From: an uncultured Prevotellaceae bacterium
GTDB taxonomy: Bacteria; Bacteroidota; Bacteroidia; Bacteroidales; Bacteroidaceae
Assembly: GCA_947174565.1 (NCBI GenBank)
Contig: CAMWJL010000008.1
Location: forward strand, 1 to 44,087
Reading direction: 5' to 3'
Length of the DNA stretch: 44,087 bases
The notes below the pieces were generated by a model that ran no database searches, had not been told where the DNA came from, and saw only the letters and a list, made by a program, of their open reading frames with translations. This document shows, piece by piece, positions 1 through 7,507 of this stretch; the first letter of the stretch is position 1, and each line of letters starts with the position of its first letter. Both the position numbers and the translations under genes were made by a program.

Positions 1-84
1 ATTTGCCAGCATCGCTGTTCGAGATGGCTTGGACGGCAAATCGTTCATAAGTTATTAATAATTGTTCATTAGTTTGGAATCATC

Positions 85-122
85 ATTCATAACTTGTGAA
101 TAATTGTTCGTAAGTTATGAAT
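85..122. repeat. Perfect 11-bp inverted repeat (ATTCATAACTT...AAGTTATGAAT) in an AT-rich region upstream of the activase gene
   Basis: 85-95 is the exact reverse complement of 112-122. It lies within degenerate AT-rich direct repeats (TTCATAA...AATAATTGTTC). Confidence 0.6.
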
Positions 123-187
123 AAGTAAAAGATTCTTGTGCGGTTTACGGAGAAAAGCCGTAACTTTGTGGCAAATTCAATGGCAAA

Positions 188-1093
188 ATGGCACTGATTT
201 TCGACATCAAACGGTTTGCCATCAACGACGGACCTGGCATCAGGACAACCATCTTCATGAAGGGTTGTCCGTTGCGGTGTGTGTGGTGTCACAACCCCGA
301 AGGGCTGGAGGAGAAGCCCGTGAAGATGTACACAAAGAAGAAGTGCATCGGATGTCAAAGCTGTGTGGAGGCGTGTCCCGAGAAGAACCTTGTGCTCACC
401 CCCGATGGCATCAAAGACTTGGGACATTGCGTCGCTTGCGGCAAATGTACCGACGAATGCCCTACCCTCGCCTTGGAGATGGCTGGTAAGGAGTGGACAA
501 TGGATGCGCTGATGCAGGTGGTGGAGAAAGAGCGGCTGGTGATGGAGGAAAGCGGTGGAGGCGTGACCCTGTGTGGAGGAGAGCCGCTGATGCACACGGA
601 TTATCTGTGTGAGGTGCTGGACGAATTGGGCAGGAGAGGCATACACAGAACGGTCGATACGACCCTGCTTGCATCGCCCGAGCATGTGCGGAGAGTGGCT
701 GAAAGGTGCGAGCTGTTTTTGGTCGATTTGAAGCTGATGGACAGCGAGAAACACAGGTTCTACACCCGTGTGGGGAATGAACAGATACTCGCCAACATCC
801 GTATGCTGAGCGAGATGGGCAAGAGGTTTTGGATTCGCATTCCACTGATTGTGGGAGTGAATGCCGACGACAAGAACCTGAACGCCTCGGCAGCATTCTT
901 GGCTTCGCTGCCCACAAAGCCCGAAGTGGTGAACCTGCTGGTGTATCACGATGTGGGCATCGGCAAGCATGCACGACTGGGGACGGCATACAACCCAAAG
1001 GCTCTTCCGATGGAAGCCCCATCGGAGGAGGTGCAGCAGCACGCACTGGACATCATGAGAAGGCATGGATTGAACACAAAAACAGGAGGATAA
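188..1093 (+). CDS. Glycyl-radical enzyme activating protein (radical SAM, with ferredoxin-like insert)
   Basis: Has radical SAM CxxxCxxC (GCPLRCVWCHNPEG), an inserted CxxCxxCxxxC pair (CIGCQSCVEACP, CVACGKCTDECP) and a GGGVTLCGGEPL motif. A TAACTTTG promoter-like box lies at 161-168. Confidence 0.9.
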   Translation: MALIFDIKRFAINDGPGIRTTIFMKGCPLRCVWCHNPEGLEEKPVKMYTKKKCIGCQSCVEACPEKNLVLTPDGIKDLGHCVACGKCTDECPTLALEMAGKEWTMDALMQVVEKERLVMEESGGGVTLCGGEPLMHTDYLCEVLDELGRRGIHRTVDTTLLASPEHVRRVAERCELFLVDLKLMDSEKHRFYTRVGNEQILANIRMLSEMGKRFWIRIPLIVGVNADDKNLNASAAFLASLPTKPEVVNLLVYHDVGIGKHARLGTAYNPKALPMEAPSEEVQQHALDIMRRHGLNTKTGG

Positions 1094-1098
1094 GACAG

Positions 1099-1863
1099 AT
1101 GCGAATGACGATTAAGATTGGCAGCAACGTGCTGACAAGAGCGGACGGGTCGCTGGACGTGACCCGCATGTCGGCGTTGGTTGACCAAATCGCATGCCTG
1201 CGCAACGAGGGACACGAAATCATCCTTGTCTCATCAGGAGCCGTGGCAAGCGGACGCAGCGAACTGAAACACATACAGCACGACCTCGATTCGGTCGATC
1301 AGCGACAGCTCTTCTCGGCGGTGGGTCAGGCAAAGCTGATAAACCGATACTTTGAGCTGTTCAGAGAATACGGCATTCCCGTGGGGCAAGTGCTGACCAC
1401 GAAGGAAAACTTTTCCGACTCCGAACACCGCAAGAACCAAGAGAACTGTATGCGTGTGATGCTGGAAAACGGGGTGCTGCCCATCGTGAACGAGAACGAC
1501 ACGGTGTCGGTGACGGAGCTGATGTTCACCGACAACGATGAGCTGTCAGGCCTCATGGCGCAGATGACGCAATCGCAGATGCTCATCATCCTGAGCAACA
1601 TCGACGGCATTTATACGGGCGACCCAGCCGACCCCGAGTCGCGCCTTGTCAGCATCGTGAAGCCTGGCAAGCGGCTGGACGACTATATCCAGACAAAGAG
1701 GTCGTCGGCAGGACGCGGCGGCATGCAGAGCAAGTCGAGCGTGGCGACACAGACAGCCGCCGCTGGCATCAGCGTCATCATTGCCAACGGCAAGCGCAAC
1801 GATGTGTTGCTCAAGCTGATGCACGACCGAGATAACACACCTTGCACTGAGTTCCTATGTTAG
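1099..1863 (+). CDS. proB: Glutamate 5-kinase (short form without PUA domain)
   Basis: [20 protein letters not shown]..., [31 protein letters not shown]. The longer ORF from 829 overlaps the activase, so the start is taken at 1099. Confidence 0.92.
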   Translation: MRMTIKIGSNVLTRADGSLDVTRMSALVDQIACLRNEGHEIILVSSGAVASGRSELKHIQHDLDSVDQRQLFSAVGQAKLINRYFELFREYGIPVGQVLTTKENFSDSEHRKNQENCMRVMLENGVLPIVNENDTVSVTELMFTDNDELSGLMAQMTQSQMLIILSNIDGIYTGDPADPESRLVSIVKPGKRLDDYIQTKRSSAGRGGMQSKSSVATQTAAAGISVIIANGKRNDVLLKLMHDRDNTPCTEFLC

Positions 1864-3104
1864 AAGAGATTTTTCAAGCGTCGAAGGATGCGAGCATCGA
1901 ACTTGCCCTTCTCGACAACGATACCATCAACCAAGTGCTGATGGCAGTGGCTGACAAGGCTATAGAAAAGACCGATACGATTCTGACCGCCAATGCCAAA
2001 GACCTTGCCCGAATGGACAAGGAGAACCCCATGTACGACCGCCTGAAACTGACCAAGGAACGCATTGAGGGCATTGCCGGCGATACACGCAATGTGGCCA
2101 CCCTTCCCTCGCCTCTCGGCAAGGTGCTGAAACACTCGGTGTTGCCCAACGGACTCGACCTAAAGCGTGTGAGTGTACCCTTCGGAGTCATCGGCATCGT
2201 GTATGAGGCACGTCCGAACGTGACCTTCGACGTGTTCTCGCTCTGCCTCAAAGCTGGCAGTGCCTGCATTCTGAAAGGTGGCAAGGATGCTGATGACAGC
2301 AATCGTGCCATCGTCAGCATCATCAAGTCGGTGTTGAACGACTTCCAAATCAACGAGAACACTATCACCCTACTGCCAGCCACCCACGAAGCAACGGGCG
2401 CCTTGCTGCATGCCAACGGATATGTTGACCTTGTGATTCCCCGTGGCAGCAAGAGGCTCATCGACTTTGTGCGGCAAGAGGCTTCTGTACCCGTCATTGA
2501 GACAGGTGCAGGTGTATGTCACGCTTACTTCGACAAGGACGGTGACACGGAGAAAGGGGCGCGCATTATCAACAACGCCAAGACCCGTCGTGTAAGTGTG
2601 TGCAACGCCCTCGACTGTACCCTGATTCATGCAGACCGCCTGACTGACCTCCCTGCTATCTGTAAACCGCTGAAAGCTAACAACGTACTGATTTACGCCG
2701 ACGAACCAGCCCTCGCTGTCCTCAACGGCAACTATCCCGCAGAACTCCTCAAGCCTTCCACCGAAGAAAGCTACGGAACAGAGTTTCAGGCTTATACTAT
2801 GGCTATCAAGACCGTTGCATCAGCCGAAGAAGCCATCCGCCACATCCGCCGCTTCGGGTCAGGACACTCGGAGTGCATCATCACAGAGAACCGCGCCATA
2901 GCCCACCAGTTCATGACCCAAGTGGATGCCGCTTGTGTCTATCACAACGCACCCACCTCATTCACCGATGGCGCGCAGTTCGGTCTCGGTGCCGAGATTG
3001 GCATTTCCACCCAAAAACTCCATGCGCGTGGTCCTATGGCATTGGAAGAAATCTGCACATACAAATGGCTGATTGAAGGGGACGGACAAATAAGGGCTCA
3101 GTAG
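1857..3104 (+). CDS. proA: Glutamate-5-semialdehyde dehydrogenase (gamma-glutamyl phosphate reductase)
   Basis: [38 protein letters not shown] and [12 protein letters not shown]. Overlaps the proB stop (ATGTTAG). Confidence 0.95.
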   Translation: MLEEIFQASKDASIELALLDNDTINQVLMAVADKAIEKTDTILTANAKDLARMDKENPMYDRLKLTKERIEGIAGDTRNVATLPSPLGKVLKHSVLPNGLDLKRVSVPFGVIGIVYEARPNVTFDVFSLCLKAGSACILKGGKDADDSNRAIVSIIKSVLNDFQINENTITLLPATHEATGALLHANGYVDLVIPRGSKRLIDFVRQEASVPVIETGAGVCHAYFDKDGDTEKGARIINNAKTRRVSVCNALDCTLIHADRLTDLPAICKPLKANNVLIYADEPALAVLNGNYPAELLKPSTEESYGTEFQAYTMAIKTVASAEEAIRHIRRFGSGHSECIITENRAIAHQFMTQVDAACVYHNAPTSFTDGAQFGLGAEIGISTQKLHARGPMALEEICTYKWLIEGDGQIRAQ

Positions 3105-3136
3105 AAAATTATCCCACTAATTTTCTACTGAGCCCT
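3093..3136. terminator. 19-bp perfect hairpin between convergent genes (likely bidirectional terminator)
   Basis: AGGGCTCAGTAGAAAATTA (3093-3111) / TAATTTTCTACTGAGCCCT (3118-3136) with a 6-nt loop. The proA stop codon is inside the stem. Confidence 0.75.
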
Positions 3137-3159
3137 ATAAGACCTAAATAAAGACAACT

Positions 3160-3462
3160 TTACTCTACCTCCTCAAACTCCACATATGTACCCTCGTTTT
3201 GCCCAAACATCTTTCCTGATGCTTGGGCTTTCTTTTTGCCTGACGGATTCTCTTGATAATATGTACGCGAAGAATGCCCCGAAGATGACGATTTGGCAGA
3301 ACTGCGTTGAGAGTCTTGCCCCTTTCCACCAGAGAACACACGGAACAAAGCACACAAGTTGCGAAGACCTCCCACCAAACGACCTATCAGCACAAAGCCC
3401 AATGCGACAAGCCCTAAAATGATGAAAAGGACAAGAAACAGAATAGGTAAGATGAATGACAT
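3160..3462 (-). CDS. DUF4834-like small membrane protein
   Basis: N-terminal TM helix followed by a low-complexity Ser-rich region and an acidic C-terminus (YVEFEEVE). Resembles the short Bacteroidetes family found near pssA. Confidence 0.55.
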   Translation of the reverse strand: MSFILPILFLVLFIILGLVALGFVLIGRLVGGLRNLCALFRVFSGGKGQDSQRSSAKSSSSGHSSRTYYQENPSGKKKAQASGKMFGQNEGTYVEFEEVE

Positions 3463-3503
3463 ATAAATGTTCTGTCGTTAGCTGAAAGGAGTACGTTCCC
3501 CTC

Positions 3504-4256
3504 TCAACCTCTATCTTCGGGCAAAACAAATGCCACGATTGACATACAGACATAAAGTCCGATGCAACAAGCCACACCACGGAACAAGCCCATCCAAACA
3601 CCAAGTGCAGGACACACACTGCCCATCACTGCCCCACCTGCCAAAATCAGTAGCGAGAGACCCAAGAACAGGAACTTAATCTTGTCATGCTTCCACGAAA
3701 GGCTCTTGAAGGCGAACATCGGAATTTCACACACCAACAGCCAGCAGAACAGCAACATAAACAAGAACAAGAACATCGCATTGAAACGAGAACCTGTCAA
3801 CCACGCTTCACTACTCGTCAGCAATGCCCCCCAGAAAATCGCATTAGCAGGCGTAGGCATCCCAATGAATCCCGTATGCTGACGTTCATCGATATTAAAC
3901 TTCGCCAAACGCAAAGCGGAGAAAGCAGCCATAAGGAAAGCCGTGAAAGGCATCACACGAAAAAAGAACTCCGTACCCATCCATACGGGATAAGCCACAT
4001 GGTTGAACAACGTGAAGAGCATCGCTGAAGGAGCCACACCGAAGGTGACACAATCAGCCAGCGAGTCAAGCTCAACACCCAACCTACCGCTTATGCCAAG
4101 AGCACGAGCCGCCATGCCATCGAAGAAATCGAAGAAAGCCCCCAGCAAGATAAACAAGAAAGCAAGTTGATAGCCGTGGTAGAAAGCCGCATAGGTTGCA
4201 ATACATCCACAAATCAGATTGCAACAAGTAATGATATTTGGTATATGCTTTTTCAT
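3504..4256 (-). CDS. pssA: CDP-diacylglycerol--serine O-phosphatidyltransferase
   Basis: CDP-alcohol phosphotransferase signature (FFDFFDGMAARALGISGRLGVELDSLAD) in a multi-TM protein, adjacent to psd. Confidence 0.9.
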   Translation of the reverse strand: MKKHIPNIITCCNLICGCIATYAAFYHGYQLAFLFILLGAFFDFFDGMAARALGISGRLGVELDSLADCVTFGVAPSAMLFTLFNHVAYPVWMGTEFFFRVMPFTAFLMAAFSALRLAKFNIDERQHTGFIGMPTPANAIFWGALLTSSEAWLTGSRFNAMFLFLFMLLFCWLLVCEIPMFAFKSLSWKHDKIKFLFLGLSLLILAGGAVMGSVCPALGVWMGLFRGVACCIGLYVCMSIVAFVLPEDRG

Positions 4257-4352
4257 CTAATAAATAATGTTCTGTATGACATTCATGTTACACATTCTCG
4301 CTCCACCTACCCCTCCGTCATCAAACAACAGACTTCGGCAGAGAACTCTTTT

Positions 4353-5060
4353 TTACTGCAAACGAGCAATCAGCGTCTCATCGCCCACAGTCGCCTGTCC
4401 CATCTTCACCAGCACCTCAGTACCCAGCGGCAGATATACATCCACACGGCTGCCAAACTTGATGAAACCCATGTGGTCATCGATGAAACACTCCTCACCC
4501 TCCTTCGCATAAGTGACAATACGACGCGCCATTGCACCCGCAATCTGACGAGCCATTACCTCCACACCATGCGGTGTCCGAATCACCACCATCGAACGCT
4601 CGTTCTCCGTGCTCGCTTTCGGAAGATACGCCTTCAGGTAATTGCCATCCTGATGCGCCACCTTCACCACCGTGCCCTCACAAGGAATCCAATTGGCATG
4701 CACATTCGTCAAACTCATGAAGATAGACACCATCAAGCGTCGGTCGTGGAAATACTCCGTCTCTTCCACCTCCTCAATCACCACCACATGACCATCCGCA
4801 GGTGCCACCACCGACTTGTTAGTAGGTCCATTGAACATACGAATCGGACAACGGAAGAAGTTCAGCAAGATGCCATATACCACCAACACAATAGCAATGA
4901 CAATATAAGAGCCCCAATAAAGCGTGCTCTTCGACATCCAAGCCAAACTGATGATAACAGCAGCCAATATCCCCGCGTACAGCAACGTGTACTTCCCCTC
5001 ATGATGCAGGCGAATCTTGTTTCTGCGCTTATTATGTATCGAAGTATTCTCTTTTGACAT
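4353..5060 (-). CDS. psd: Phosphatidylserine decarboxylase (short type)
   Basis: [17 protein letters not shown] and [22 protein letters not shown] (GS processing site). Next to pssA. Confidence 0.92.
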   Translation of the reverse strand: MSKENTSIHNKRRNKIRLHHEGKYTLLYAGILAAVIISLAWMSKSTLYWGSYIVIAIVLVVYGILLNFFRCPIRMFNGPTNKSVVAPADGHVVVIEEVEETEYFHDRRLMVSIFMSLTNVHANWIPCEGTVVKVAHQDGNYLKAYLPKASTENERSMVVIRTPHGVEVMARQIAGAMARRIVTYAKEGEECFIDDHMGFIKFGSRVDVYLPLGTEVLVKMGQATVGDETLIARLQ

Positions 5061-5101
5061 AACCGTCTTCTTTTATGCCTAAACCACGGCAAGAGTGAAT
5101 G

Positions 5102-5132
5102 CAAAGTTACACATAATCCCCGAACAGACAAA
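5102..5132 (-). promoter_or_regulatory. Bacteroidetes-type promoter for psd-pssA
   Basis: On the minus strand TAACTTTG (complement of CAAAGTTA, 5102-5109) with TTTG (complement of 5129-5132) 19 nt upstream. Confidence 0.6.
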
Positions 5133-5170
5133 CAAAAACAAGACTTTTCCTCATTTTTCCCTCAAAACTT

Positions 5171-5202
5171 TTTGGCGAATCAAAAATAAAGCCATAACTT
5201 TG
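5171..5202 (+). promoter_or_regulatory. Bacteroidetes-type promoter for the tRNA genes
   Basis: TTTG (5171-5174), N20, TAACTTTG (5195-5202), followed by CAGC. Confidence 0.65.
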
Positions 5203-5276
5203 CAGCCGCATTCAGCAAGGGAGGACAACCCTTCCACGAAGGTCGCCACATCCTTGCCGAACGCTTCAATGAGGAT

Positions 5277-5347
5277 TGTGCTATGGTGTAATGGTAACAC
5301 TACAGGTTTTGGTTCTGTCATTCCAGGTTCGAATCCTGGTAGCACAA
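5277..5347 (+). tRNA. tRNA-Gln (anticodon TTG)
   Basis: Cloverleaf: acceptor TGTGCTA/TAGCACA, anticodon loop TTTTGGT, T-arm CCAGGTTCGAATCCTGG. Confidence 0.93.
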
Positions 5348-5405
5348 CTCACCGACAAGTACGGAGCGACACATATACGCTTACCGTGTATGGTATTCCT
5401 CCTTC

Positions 5406-5480
5406 GGACTTGTAGCTCAGTTGGTTAGAGCAACAGACTCATAATCTGGAGGTCCTTGGTTCAAGCCCAAGCTGGTCCAC
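5406..5480 (+). tRNA. tRNA-Met (anticodon CAT)
   Basis: Cloverleaf: GCTCAGTTGGTTAGAGC D-arm, anticodon loop CTCATAA, T-arm CTTGGTTCAAGCCCAAG. Could in principle be the CAT-anticodon Ile2 species. Confidence 0.88.
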
Positions 5481-5490
5481 TAAGAAAATA

Positions 5491-5525
5491 AGCCCCTGCA
5501 TTTTTGTAGGGGCTTTTTCTTTTTG
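5491..5525 (+). terminator. Rho-independent terminator after tRNA-Met
   Basis: AAGCCCCTGC ATTTTT GTAGGGGCTT followed by TTTCTTTTT. Confidence 0.85.
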
Positions 5526-5723
5526 AGACCCATTGAAATCAAGTCCTAATGGACATTGAGTAATAAGTCCCTTATCTTATAATGCGCAGCCTCATATAAG
5601 TAACAAAACGTATAGTCAGGATGCGTTAATCGAAGTAATTCCATATCTATGGGTATATTATATACCGCCGTGCGACGCACACGATGAGTGCCGCATAGTA
5701 TGGGCATCTGTAGCTGCGTGCCA

Positions 5724-5800
5724 GACATACGGACTATTGTGGACAATAGGTGCATAGGGCGAACTATGCACAGAGGTGGTTCGATTCCACCCGTGTGTCC
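5724..5800 (+). ncRNA. tRNA-like structure (no standard anticodon loop)
   Basis: Hand-paired helices: 5724-5731 GACATACG with 5792-5799 CGTGTGTC (8 bp, one G-U); 5734-5739 CTATTG with 5744-5749 CAATAG (loop TGGA); 5750-5757 GTGCATAG with 5764-5771 CTATGCAC (loop GGCGAA); 5775-5779 GGTGG with 5787-5791 CCACC (loop TTCGATT). Confidence 0.75.
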
Positions 5801-5830
5801 TATTATTATTAACAAAAAAACATCATCATC

Positions 5831-6436
5831 ATGAGAACTATGGAATTAAAGGCTATTGCCGCTATCAACGCCAGCTTGGCGAACGCAGTTGAAAACCTGT
5901 CAAAGGGTGAAAAGTACCTGAAAACTATCGATGGTGCATTGGGCATCATCACGAAGTATTGGAACAAAGGGTATGGTGTATCCGTTAAGTCGTTGCCTAT
6001 CAATGCGACACGCCCAAAAGAATTGTCAGCGTATGTACGCTGCATCATGAAAGGGGATGGTTTGCACCCCTCTTTGCTCACAACTGACAAAGAGGGCAAC
6101 ACCGTTGTGGGCGTGTGGTCGTCAAAGACTCTTGAGGATAAGAGTGTAGCAGCGGTTAAGGATGCAAAGGGCCGTGACACCTATCCCTATGTGCTGGACG
6201 AAAAGGGAAAGCCCGTCAAAGTGGATGCTATCAAGCCTATCAACTTGAACAATGTGACACCCAGGACTATCTTTGAACTCATTATACAGAATGAGGCCTT
6301 AAAGGATGGTGCTGTGCCATTCACGGAAGAGTCTTATCATGCCAGTGCCGACCGTGGTGCTATTATGCCAGCACCTCAAGGTCTTGGCAAAGCCACGCCA
6401 AAATCAAAGGGGAAGAAAGCCTCTAAAGCAGCGTAA
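5831..6436 (+). CDS. Hypothetical protein (201 aa) with Lys/Ala-rich basic C-terminal tail
   Basis: Uninterrupted ORF with an A-rich leader, 30 nt after the tRNA-like structure. C-terminus TPKSKGKKASKAA. No family recognised. Confidence 0.75.
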   Translation: MRTMELKAIAAINASLANAVENLSKGEKYLKTIDGALGIITKYWNKGYGVSVKSLPINATRPKELSAYVRCIMKGDGLHPSLLTTDKEGNTVVGVWSSKTLEDKSVAAVKDAKGRDTYPYVLDEKGKPVKVDAIKPINLNNVTPRTIFELIIQNEALKDGAVPFTEESYHASADRGAIMPAPQGLGKATPKSKGKKASKAA

Positions 6437-6469
6437 TCTATTGTATAACAACATAAACAATGTACTATC

Positions 6470-6664
6470 ATGAAGACGTATAAAGAAGTTTCATCAGACA
6501 AAGGGTGTCCTATGCGCTGCTATGCGCGTGACAACAAAGCGACGTACATCATCACAAGTGCCTATGGGCATGACCTCGTGAACGCGTACAAAGAAAAGTA
6601 TTCAAAGCAGCCGTCGGCAAAGTGGTATAACAGGCACTTTGCCTTTAATGAAGCGAATGTGTAA
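6470..6664 (+). CDS. Hypothetical protein (64 aa)
   Basis: Compact ORF in series with its neighbours (33-nt gap). No recognised domain. Confidence 0.6.
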   Translation: MKTYKEVSSDKGCPMRCYARDNKATYIITSAYGHDLVNAYKEKYSKQPSAKWYNRHFAFNEANV

Positions 6665-6684
6665 CCATATAATATATAAGAACT

Positions 6685-6885
6685 ATGACACGAAAGCAAG
6701 CAAGATACCTCGCTGATGGCTTTGTGGTTATCAGCGTCATTATCGGAATCATCGGGATGATTCTCGGTATCATCATTAACTCAAAGATAGGCTTTGTCCT
6801 GTCGGCGTTTGGTGGGTGTGCCTTGGTGCCATCTATCATTGTAGGGCTATTCTATGACGAGCCATTGTATCCTGACGACAAATAA
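6685..6885 (+). CDS. Small membrane protein (66 aa, two predicted TM segments)
   Basis: Hydrophobic stretches FVVISVIIGIIGMILGIIIN and IGFVLSAFGGCALVPSIIVGLF. 20-nt gap from the upstream ORF. Confidence 0.6.
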   Translation: MTRKQARYLADGFVVISVIIGIIGMILGIIINSKIGFVLSAFGGCALVPSIIVGLFYDEPLYPDDK

Positions 6886-7079
6886 AAACAATGCCTCGGA
6901 TATTCCGAGGCAAGGCGGGCGGCCTGAACCGCCCAAGAACCATTTTTCTATGGAAATACAATTTTCTATTAGAGTCGGCAAATTGAAATTGACTGTCACA
7001 TTGGCATTCTAATTTCTTCTGTCGAGGGGCGGATGGTAGCCGCCATTCGCCCCAAATGGTTTTCCACGCTGCAAAGGTA
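6885..7079 (-). ncRNA. Candidate structured ncRNA on the minus strand with promoter box and terminator (box included in interval; TSS approx 7067)
   Basis: Minus-strand TACCTTTGCAGC box (7072-7079), an 11-bp hairpin (7026-7053), a long-range AACCATTT/AAATGGTT pairing (7054-7061 with 6938-6945), a GGGCGG/CCGCCC hairpin (6917-6934) and a 9-bp terminal hairpin (6892-6912), followed on the minus strand by TTGTTTTTATTTG. Confidence 0.5.
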
Positions 7080-7140
7080 TGGAAAATAGTTCACTCTATC
7101 ATAGGGAATTGTATGTTTAACAGCATAAAAAACCGAAAAA

Positions 7141-7353
7141 ATGAAACAATCTATTTATCTTACCATTCTGACAGTGCTGTCATTCCCACTGTTATGTATA
7201 GCACTGTTGCTTGTCTTCTCCAGCTGCGACGGCATGCGTGTGCCTGTCTCCATCCTGCAAACGTCCATGGCGGCATTCCTCTTCTATATGTGTTTCTGGG
7301 GATGCTACCTCATCATCAAGAAGACTCAAAAACGTATCAACTATGGCAACTAA
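7141..7353 (+). CDS. Small membrane protein (70 aa)
   Basis: MKQSIYLTILTVLSFPLLCIALLLVFSSC...FLFYMCFWGCYLIIKK: two hydrophobic helices, A-rich leader. Confidence 0.6.
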   Translation: MKQSIYLTILTVLSFPLLCIALLLVFSSCDGMRVPVSILQTSMAAFLFYMCFWGCYLIIKKTQKRINYGN

Positions 7354-7450
7354 AAGCGTATCTGAACCCGTCAAGGCGGCAATAGAAATCATGGCCGCCA
7401 TCTGTGCCACCGCTGGCTTTGGCGTCATCATGGCTGTCATCGTCGGCTAA
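7343..7450 (+). CDS. Hydrophobic micropeptide (35 aa), overlapping the upstream ORF by 11 nt
   Basis: ATG at 7343 gives MATKSVSEPVKAAIEIMAAICATAGFGVIMAVIVG. The ATGGCAACTAA overlap suggests translational coupling. Confidence 0.5.
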   Translation: MATKSVSEPVKAAIEIMAAICATAGFGVIMAVIVG

Positions 7451-7507
7451 CTATCATTTATCATCATCATCAAAAAACAAAGAACTTATGATATTGTTGA
7501 TAACAAT

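Noticed and set aside
83-1066. 327-aa minus-strand ORF opposite the activase
   Set aside because: Shadow ORF of the radical SAM gene; His/Leu-rich with no domain.
829-1098. N-terminal extension of proB overlapping the activase
   Set aside because: The extension is out-of-frame activase sequence. ProB homology begins at [12 protein letters not shown] (1099).
5724-5800. Interpretation as an ordinary tRNA or tmRNA
   Set aside because: No 7-nt anticodon loop and no encoded CCA. The middle arm is 8 bp with a 6-nt loop. No tmRNA 5' sequence or tag ORF was recognised.
5546-5815. 89-aa minus-strand ORF (MLIIIGHTGGIEPPLC...)
   Set aside because: GGIEPPLC is the reverse translation of a tRNA-type T-arm, so the ORF is an artefact over the tRNA-like structure (the same effect appears over tRNA-Gln at 5151-5345).
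7343-7450. Annotation of the 35-aa peptide as a Bacteroidetes smalltalk-type protein
   Set aside because: Size is similar, but the sequence lacks the pattern I would expect, and the usual HU-like and amidase neighbours are absent.
5406-7505. tRNA-integrated mobile element with attL/attR
   Set aside because: No duplicated 3' end of tRNA-Met or tRNA-Gln was found near 7450-7510, and no integrase is present. The islet may be a remnant, but integration at the tRNA is unsupported.
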